Shown here: positions 1 to 4,265 of the stretch, piece by piece
Numbering within the stretch: the stretch's first letter is position 1
Layout: every line of letters starts with the position of its first letter
Origin: Candidatus Adiutrix sp.
Lineage (GTDB): Bacteria; Desulfobacterota; Desulfarculia; Adiutricales; Adiutricaceae
Direction of reading: 5' to 3'
Length of the DNA: 8,617 bases
NCBI GenBank assembly: GCA_031283395.1
Contig: JAITBV010000073.1
Location: forward strand, 1 to 8,617
Position numbers and translations under genes: made by a program
The notes under the pieces: model-generated
The model's database searches: none
Told to the model about the DNA's origin: nothing
The model's input: the letters and a program-made list of their open reading frames with translations, nothing else

Positions 1-1043
1 ATCGGCTGGAAATAATTGACGAGCGCGACCATGTGGCCGGCAACTGCCATACGCTACGGGATCAAGATACTGGCATCATGCTCCATGCCCACGGGGCTCA
101 TATTTTCCATACCGACAACGAAAACGTCTGGTCTTTCGTGAACCGTTTCGGGGAATTCGAGCCTTACCCCCACAAAGTCAAGACTGTCAGCCGGGGCTTG
201 GTCTATTCTTTGCCTCTGAATCTTCTGACCATCAACCAATTTTTCGGATTGGCCCTTTCACCCGGCGAAGCGGCCGCCCATCTGCGCGTCCTGTCCGACC
301 AAACCATCACGGACCCCGGGAATTTTGAAGAGCAGGCCCTGGCTTTTCTGGGCGAGGAACTTTACCGCGCCTTTTTTTACGGCTACACCAAAAAACAATG
401 GGGGCGGGAACCCCGGGAGCTTCCGGCCGGCCTCCTTTCGCGGTTGCCGGTTCGCTTCAACTATGATGACGGCTATTTCAATAGCCGCCACCAGGCAGTT
501 CCAAGGCTCGGCTATACCGCCCTGGTGGAAAAAATGCTGGACCACCCAGACCTGAAAGTCCGCCTGGAAACGGTTTATGATGATTCCATGAGGGCCGGTT
601 ACGACCATATTTTTTACACCGGCCCCTTGGACAGGTTTTTTGATTTCGCTCAGGGCCGTTTGCCCTACCGGACCCTTGACTTTGAGCGCTTCGACGAAGA
701 AGGAGATCACCAGGGCTGCGCGGTCATGAATTACGCCGATCCGGAAATACCTTATACCAGGATCATTGAACACAAGCATTTTTCCGTTTGGGAAAATTTC
801 AAAACAACCGTGTGTTTCCGGGAAAAACCGCGGGAATGCCTGGCCGGGGACATCCCTTACTATCCTATAAGTTTCGCCGGTGACAATGCCCTTTTAAACC
901 GTTACCAGTCCCTGGCGGCGCTGGAAAAAAACATGACCTTCGCCGGACGCCTGGGGGGGTTCAAATATCTGGATATGGACGCCGCCGTGGCTGAAGGCCT
1001 GAGGATAGCGGACAATTTCGCCCGCGATGCTCGGCTGGCATGA
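1..1043 (+). CDS. glf: UDP-galactopyranose mutase, 5'-truncated by the window edge
   Basis: Flavoenzyme that interconverts UDP-galactopyranose and UDP-galactofuranose in the cytoplasm, supplying galactofuranose for surface glycans. The reading frame is open from base 3, and the first residues (RLEIIDERDHVAGN) are the end of the N-terminal FAD-binding fold, so the GxGxxG loop and the true start lie upstream. Counting from the Val/Met codon at 33, family hallmarks are the GAHIFHT segment (21-27), PLNLLTINQFF (61-71), GYTKKQWGR (117-125), RFNYDDGYFNSRHQ (141-154, Arg152) and YTRIIEHKHF (241-250, Arg243). The two arginines match those that bind the UDP-sugar diphosphate. The C-terminal TFAGRLGGFKYLDMD (302-316) is the usual FAD-contacting end, so the 3' end is intact. 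The gene is less GC-rich than those right of 3100. Its operon partners are outside the window. Identification is firm; the sugar pathway it serves cannot be told from here. Confidence 0.95.
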   Translation, partial: RLEIIDERDHVAGNCHTLRDQDTGIMLHAHGAHIFHTDNENVWSFVNRFGEFEPYPHKVKTVSRGLVYSLPLNLLTINQFFGLALSPGEAAAHLRVLSDQTITDPGNFEEQALAFLGEELYRAFFYGYTKKQWGREPRELPAGLLSRLPVRFNYDDGYFNSRHQAVPRLGYTALVEKMLDHPDLKVRLETVYDDSMRAGYDHIFYTGPLDRFFDFAQGRLPYRTLDFERFDEEGDHQGCAVMNYADPEIPYTRIIEHKHFSVWENFKTTVCFREKPRECLAGDIPYYPISFAGDNALLNRYQSLAALEKNMTFAGRLGGFKYLDMDAAVAEGLRIADNFARDARLA

Positions 1044-1050
1044 TTTATCC

Positions 1051-1079
1051 TTGAAAATCCAATACATATATGCTATCTT
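1051..1079 (+). promoter_or_regulatory. sigma70-type promoter with extended -10 for the trpB2 gene
   Basis: TTGAAA (1051-1056), a 17-bp spacer and TATCTT (1074-1079) preceded directly by TGC, an extended -10 element. Transcription would begin near 1086, giving a leader of about 48 nt. It starts 8 bp after the glf stop, so trpB2 can be transcribed independently. Predicted by eye only. Confidence 0.6.
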
Positions 1080-1081
1080 CC

Positions 1082-1100
1082 GAAAGTCCATAATACTTTC
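1082..1100 (+). promoter_or_regulatory. small hairpin in the trpB2 leader
   Basis: GAAAGT (1082-1087) and ACTTTC (1095-1100) form a perfect 6-bp stem around a 7-nt AT-rich loop. It sits at or just after the predicted start of the trpB2 transcript. It is weak (half A-T pairs) and has no following T-run, so it is not a terminator. It could protect the 5' end of the message or be chance. No Trp-rich leader peptide is present. Confidence 0.2.
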
Positions 1101-1133
1101 AAGCCAGGCCCTGCCCTGAAGGAAGGATGAGAA

Positions 1134-2513
1134 ATGAGCGCTCAAATACCCTATAAAATTTTTTTGCCCGAGGATGAAATGCCGAAGGCCTGGTATAATA
1201 TCAGGGCCAAAATGAAAACAGGGCACCGGCCGATTTTAAACCCCGGCACTCTCAAGCCGGTGACCGCCGACGACCTTCGCCCGGTGTTCTGCGGCAAGCT
1301 CGTGGAACAGGAGCTTAACGACAGGGACGAATTCATTGAAATACCGGCGCCGGTTCGCGAGTTTTACAAAATGTACCGCCCTTCCCCCGTGGTCAGGGCC
1401 TACTTTCTGGAAAAGGCCTTGGGAACGCCCGCGAAGATCTACTACAAGTATGAAGGGGGCAACACTTCAGGCAGCCATAAGCTCAATTCCGCCATCGCCC
1501 AGGCTTTCTTCGCCAAGGAGCAGGGCCTTAAAGGCGTCACCACTGAAACCGGGGCGGGGCAATGGGGAACAGCGCTGTCCATGGCCTGCGGTTATTTCAG
1601 CCTTGACTGCAAGGTGTTTATGGTCAAAGTTTCGGCCCGGCAAAAACCGTATCGTAAAACGGTGATGGAAACCTACGGCGCCGAGGTCACGCCTTCACCG
1701 TCCGACACCACCGAAATCGGCCGGAAGATATTGAGCGAAGACCCGGACACTGGAGGCAGCCTGGGCTGCGCCATTTCGGAAGCGGTGGAAAAAGCGGTCA
1801 CCACGGACGGTTACCGATATGTGCTGGGCAGCGTGCTTAACCAAGTGCTCATCCACCAGTCCATCGTGGGCCTGGAGGCCAAAGCCGCCCTGGAGAAGCA
1901 TGATCAATACCCTGATCTGGTAATAGGCTGCGCCGGGGGCGGCTCCAACCTCGGCGGCCTGATGGCGCCGTTCATGGCCGACCGGCTGGCCGGAAAGCGA
2001 TCCCCCCACTTCATCGCCGTGGAGCCGGCCTCCTGCCCTTCCCTGACCCGCGGGAAATTTGCCTATGATTTTTGCGACACGGGCAAGGTGACGCCCCTGG
2101 CTAAAATGTACACCCTAGGCGCGACCTTCATCCCTTCGGCCAATCATGCCGGCGGGCTTCGTTATCACGGGATGAGCCCCATACTTTCCCAACTGTTCCA
2201 TGACGGATACCTCGACGAGGCCAGGGCGGTGGGGCAGCTCGGCGTGTTCGAGGCGGCCAAAATTTTCGCCAAGGTCGAGGGAACCTTGCCCGCGCCCGAA
2301 TCCGCCCACGCTATCCGCGTGGCTATAGACGAGGCGGTGAAATGCCGGGAACGCGGCGAGTCGAAGGTCATATTGTTTGGGCTGACCGGGACGGGTTATT
2401 TCGACCTGGGTGCCTACAACCAATACAACGAAGGATTGATGGAGGACTACATACCCACTGATGAAGACCTGGAGAGGGGATTTACGGGTATTCCCGATAT
2501 CAAGGTCGATTGA
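1134..2513 (+). CDS. trpB: Tryptophan synthase beta chain, TrpB2 type (TrpB-like PLP enzyme)
   Basis: PLP-dependent enzyme that condenses indole with L-serine to L-tryptophan. The 459-residue length and long N-terminal extension place it in the TrpB2 (TIGR01415-like) branch, not the roughly 400-residue TrpB1 that pairs with TrpA. PLP lysine: GNTSGSHKLNSA (109-120, Lys116). Catalytic Glu region: TETGAGQWGTA (137-147, Glu139). Phosphate-binding glycine loop: GCAGGGSNLGG (265-275). TrpB2-typical segments: GLRYHGMSP (341-349), PAPESAHA (386-393) and GLTGTGYFDL (416-425). ATG 1134 is chosen because a GGAAGG ribosome site at 1121-1126 lies 7 bases before it. No trpA or other trp gene is adjacent. 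The gene has its own promoter and ends 14 bp from the convergent yjbQ stop. A likely role is indole salvage or a secondary tryptophan synthase. Activity on indole or related substrates is inferred from the family. Confidence 0.93.
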   Translation: MSAQIPYKIFLPEDEMPKAWYNIRAKMKTGHRPILNPGTLKPVTADDLRPVFCGKLVEQELNDRDEFIEIPAPVREFYKMYRPSPVVRAYFLEKALGTPAKIYYKYEGGNTSGSHKLNSAIAQAFFAKEQGLKGVTTETGAGQWGTALSMACGYFSLDCKVFMVKVSARQKPYRKTVMETYGAEVTPSPSDTTEIGRKILSEDPDTGGSLGCAISEAVEKAVTTDGYRYVLGSVLNQVLIHQSIVGLEAKAALEKHDQYPDLVIGCAGGGSNLGGLMAPFMADRLAGKRSPHFIAVEPASCPSLTRGKFAYDFCDTGKVTPLAKMYTLGATFIPSANHAGGLRYHGMSPILSQLFHDGYLDEARAVGQLGVFEAAKIFAKVEGTLPAPESAHAIRVAIDEAVKCRERGESKVILFGLTGTGYFDLGAYNQYNEGLMEDYIPTDEDLERGFTGIPDIKVD

Positions 2514-2527
2514 ACAATAAGCCGCAG

Positions 2528-2926
2528 TCAGCCCAGGAGCTTGACGTGATAGCGGCGATCCCGCGGGCCGTCGAACTCGCAGAAATAAACCCCCTGCCAG
2601 GTGCCTAGGAGGGGCGCCCCTTTTTCCACGATGAGCGTCACGCCGGAACCAAGGCAACCGGCCTTGAGATGGGCCGCGCTGTTGCCTTCGGCATGGCTGA
2701 ATTCTGGCCGGTCCGGAAAAGCCTTGGCCAGCCCCAAAAGGAGATCCCGGACCACGGCCGGGTCGGCATTTTCATTGATGGTGAGGCCGGCGGTGGTATG
2801 CGGGCAATATACGAAGGCCAGCCCCTCCCCGACCCCGCTTTTCCTGACAGCCTCCCTCACGGCCGAGGTAATATCGTAAAACCCCTCTTTACCGGTCTTA
2901 AGCGTGTAAGAGACCAACATCGACAT
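2528..2926 (-). CDS. yjbQ: YjbQ/UPF0047 family protein (secondary thiamine-phosphate synthase family)
   Basis: Small single-domain protein of 132 residues, close to the usual length near 138. The signature HTTAGLTINENADP (43-56) and the C-terminal block GNSAAHLKA...LLGTWQGVYFCEFDGPR (81-122) are near textbook. His43, His78 and His86 are the probable metal ligands, with Glu52 and Asn53 nearby. The family is named secondary thiamine-phosphate synthase because an overexpressed member can weakly replace ThiE; its physiological role is unsettled. The chosen ATG at 2926 follows AAAGGTGA closely, and the second ATG at 2920 is equally possible because the spacing from the AGG is better. A near-consensus promoter lies at 2976-3005. 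Convergent with trpB2, with only 14 bp between stop codons and no hairpin with a T-run, so antisense read-through between the two is possible. No thiamine gene is nearby. Confidence 0.93.
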   Translation of the reverse strand: MSMLVSYTLKTGKEGFYDITSAVREAVRKSGVGEGLAFVYCPHTTAGLTINENADPAVVRDLLLGLAKAFPDRPEFSHAEGNSAAHLKAGCLGSGVTLIVEKGAPLLGTWQGVYFCEFDGPRDRRYHVKLLG

Positions 2927-2975
2927 TCACCTTTCAGGACAATAGCGTCCATAACCCTTCCCATTGTTTTTGAAT

Positions 2976-3005
2976 ATTGTAAAAACATTCGATAGGCCCT
3001 GTCAA
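2976..3005 (-). promoter_or_regulatory. sigma70-type promoter for yjbQ
   Basis: On the minus strand TTGACA (3005-3000) is followed by an 18-bp spacer and TACAAT (2981-2976). The -35 is perfect consensus and the -10 differs at one base. The predicted start near 2969 gives a leader of about 43 nt before the ATG at 2926. It lies in an AT-rich island within an otherwise GC-rich window, which supports the call. Confidence 0.7.
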
Positions 3006-3063
3006 TGCGATAAGGTAGGATTTTCATTATTATCGGCCGGCCAGGGCCCCGGCTAAAAAACCC

Positions 3064-3092
3064 TTGCCGGTCGGGGGCTGAAAGGCTAAAAT
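3064..3092 (+). promoter_or_regulatory. candidate promoter of the cysteine desulfurase / EndoQ-helicase unit
   Basis: TTGCCG (3064-3069), a 17-bp spacer and TAAAAT (3087-3092) point rightward. Transcription would start near 3099 with a short leader of about 19 nt. The element is divergent from the yjbQ promoter, and about 58 bp separate the two -35 boxes. That stretch is rich in GGCC and CCGG tracts and could hold an operator, but no clear operator was identified. Confidence 0.5.
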
Positions 3093-3105
3093 TGAAAATC
3101 GCTTC

Positions 3106-3111
3106 AAGGAG
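3106..3111 (+). promoter_or_regulatory. ribosome binding site of the cysteine desulfurase gene
   Basis: AAGGAG lies 6 bases before ATG 3118. It is among the strongest Shine-Dalgarno sites in the window and fixes the start. The next gene, at 4266, has no comparable site and seems to depend on this one through translational coupling. Confidence 0.8.
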
Positions 3112-3117
3112 ACCGAT

Positions 3118-4263
3118 ATGATTTACCTGGACAACGCGGCCACCTCCTTTCCCAAACCCCCGGAGGTGACCGAAGCCATGGTGGCCGCCCTGGCCGCCCC
3201 GGCCAGCCCCGGGCGCAGCGGTCACGCCGCCTCCCTGGCCGCGGCCCGCACCATACATCTGGCCCGCAAAAATTTGACCACCCTTTTCGGCCTCCCGGAC
3301 AACCGCCGCCTGGTCTTCACCGCCAACATCACCTGGGCGCTTAATCTGGCCCTGGGCGGCCTGGGCCTTAAGGCCGGCGACCATGTGATCTCCGGCCCCC
3401 TGGAACACAACTCCGCGGCCAGACCCCTGACCCGCCTGGCCGCGGAAACCGGCCTGGTCTGGGAAAGGGTGCCCGCCAGCGGCCGCGGCCGACTTGATCC
3501 CGACGATTTCCGAAAGCTGCTCCGGCCCTCCACCAAGCTGGTGGTCCTGAACCACGCCTCCAATGTCAGCGGCGCCCTGGCCCCGGCCCGGGCCATCAAA
3601 GAGGCCGTCGGCGAAGTGCCCCTGCTTTTGGACACTGCTCAGACGGCCGGGGTCATGGACCTGTCCGAGGCCGGTCTATGGGTGGACCTCCTGGCTTTCA
3701 CCGGCCACAAGGGGCTTCTGGGCCCCACCGGCACCGGCGGCCTTTGGGTGCGCCCCGGCCTGGACCTCAGGCCCCTGGCCGTGGGAGGCACGGGCAGCGC
3801 CTCGGAAAGCCTGGAGCCGCCCGATTTTCTGCCCGACGCCCTGGAGCCGGGTACGGCTAACACCCACGGCCTGGCGGGCCTGGCCGCCGGAACGGGCGTT
3901 GTGCTTCGGGAAGGGGTGGCCAGCATCCGTGTCCACGAAATGGAACTGACCCGACGCTTTCTGGACGGCTTAAGCCAGATCAAGGGGCTGACCATCTGGG
4001 GCCCCGGGGTGGAAGATGAGCGCGTGGCCGTGGCCGCCGTCACCCTGGCCGGCTGGTCCTCCTCAGACCTCTCAGCCGCCCTGGAAAGGGAAGCCGGCAT
4101 CCTCACCCGGGCGGGCCTTCAGTGTTCCCCCTTGGCTCACCAGGCCCTGGGCAGTTTCCAGAACGGCGGGCTGACCCGCTTCTCCTTCGGCTATTACAAC
4201 ACCGCGGCGGAAACAGACATCGCCCTGACCACCCTTGACCGGCTGGCCGCCGGCCGACCCTGA
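3118..4263 (+). CDS. Cysteine desulfurase family protein (class V aminotransferase fold, EF2568-like)
   Basis: PLP enzyme of the NifS/SufS fold, 381 residues, full length. These enzymes take sulfur from cysteine as a persulfide for Fe-S clusters or thiolated nucleosides. Visible hallmarks: N-terminal MIYLDNAATSFPKP (1-14); EHNSAARPL (96-104) with the PLP-stacking His97; NHASNVSG (145-152); LLLDTAQTAG (169-178) with Asp172 and Gln175 at the PLP ring; FTGHKGLLGPTGTGG (194-208) with Schiff-base Lys198; and RAGLQCSPLAH (331-341) with Cys336 as sulfur-accepting nucleophile. The C-terminal RFSFGYYNT (354-362) closes the family pattern. The opening and the GLQCSPLAH loop fit the EF2568 subgroup (TIGR01977) better than IscS or SufS. 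No Fe-S scaffold or tRNA-thiolation gene is in view, so the sulfur acceptor is unknown. Its stop is 2 bp before the EndoQ-helicase fusion, implying co-expression. It could act on selenocysteine or another substrate. Confidence 0.9.
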   Translation: MIYLDNAATSFPKPPEVTEAMVAALAAPASPGRSGHAASLAAARTIHLARKNLTTLFGLPDNRRLVFTANITWALNLALGGLGLKAGDHVISGPLEHNSAARPLTRLAAETGLVWERVPASGRGRLDPDDFRKLLRPSTKLVVLNHASNVSGALAPARAIKEAVGEVPLLLDTAQTAGVMDLSEAGLWVDLLAFTGHKGLLGPTGTGGLWVRPGLDLRPLAVGGTGSASESLEPPDFLPDALEPGTANTHGLAGLAAGTGVVLREGVASIRVHEMELTRRFLDGLSQIKGLTIWGPGVEDERVAVAAVTLAGWSSSDLSAALEREAGILTRAGLQCSPLAHQALGSFQNGGLTRFSFGYYNTAAETDIALTTLDRLAAGRP

Positions 4264-4265
4264 CC

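Noticed and set aside
1127..1156. A 9-codon mini-ORF overlapping the trpB2 start
   Set aside because: Its ATG directly abuts the GGAAGG site, too close for initiation, whereas ATG 1134 has normal spacing. It has no Trp codons, so attenuation is not supported.
3031..3056. GCCGG...CCGGC stem upstream of the cysteine desulfurase gene as terminator or riboswitch
   Set aside because: The stem has only 5 bp, is followed by A residues instead of T on the plus strand, and matches no known riboswitch core.
2857..3555. Minus-strand open frame spanning the divergent promoters into the cysteine desulfurase gene
   Set aside because: It would cover two predicted promoters and yjbQ's start, and its protein is Gly/Gln-rich and unrecognisable.
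3118..4263. Assignment as DndA or SufS
   Set aside because: No dndBCDE or suf neighbours are present, and the N-terminus and the GLQCSPLAH loop fit the EF2568-like subgroup better.
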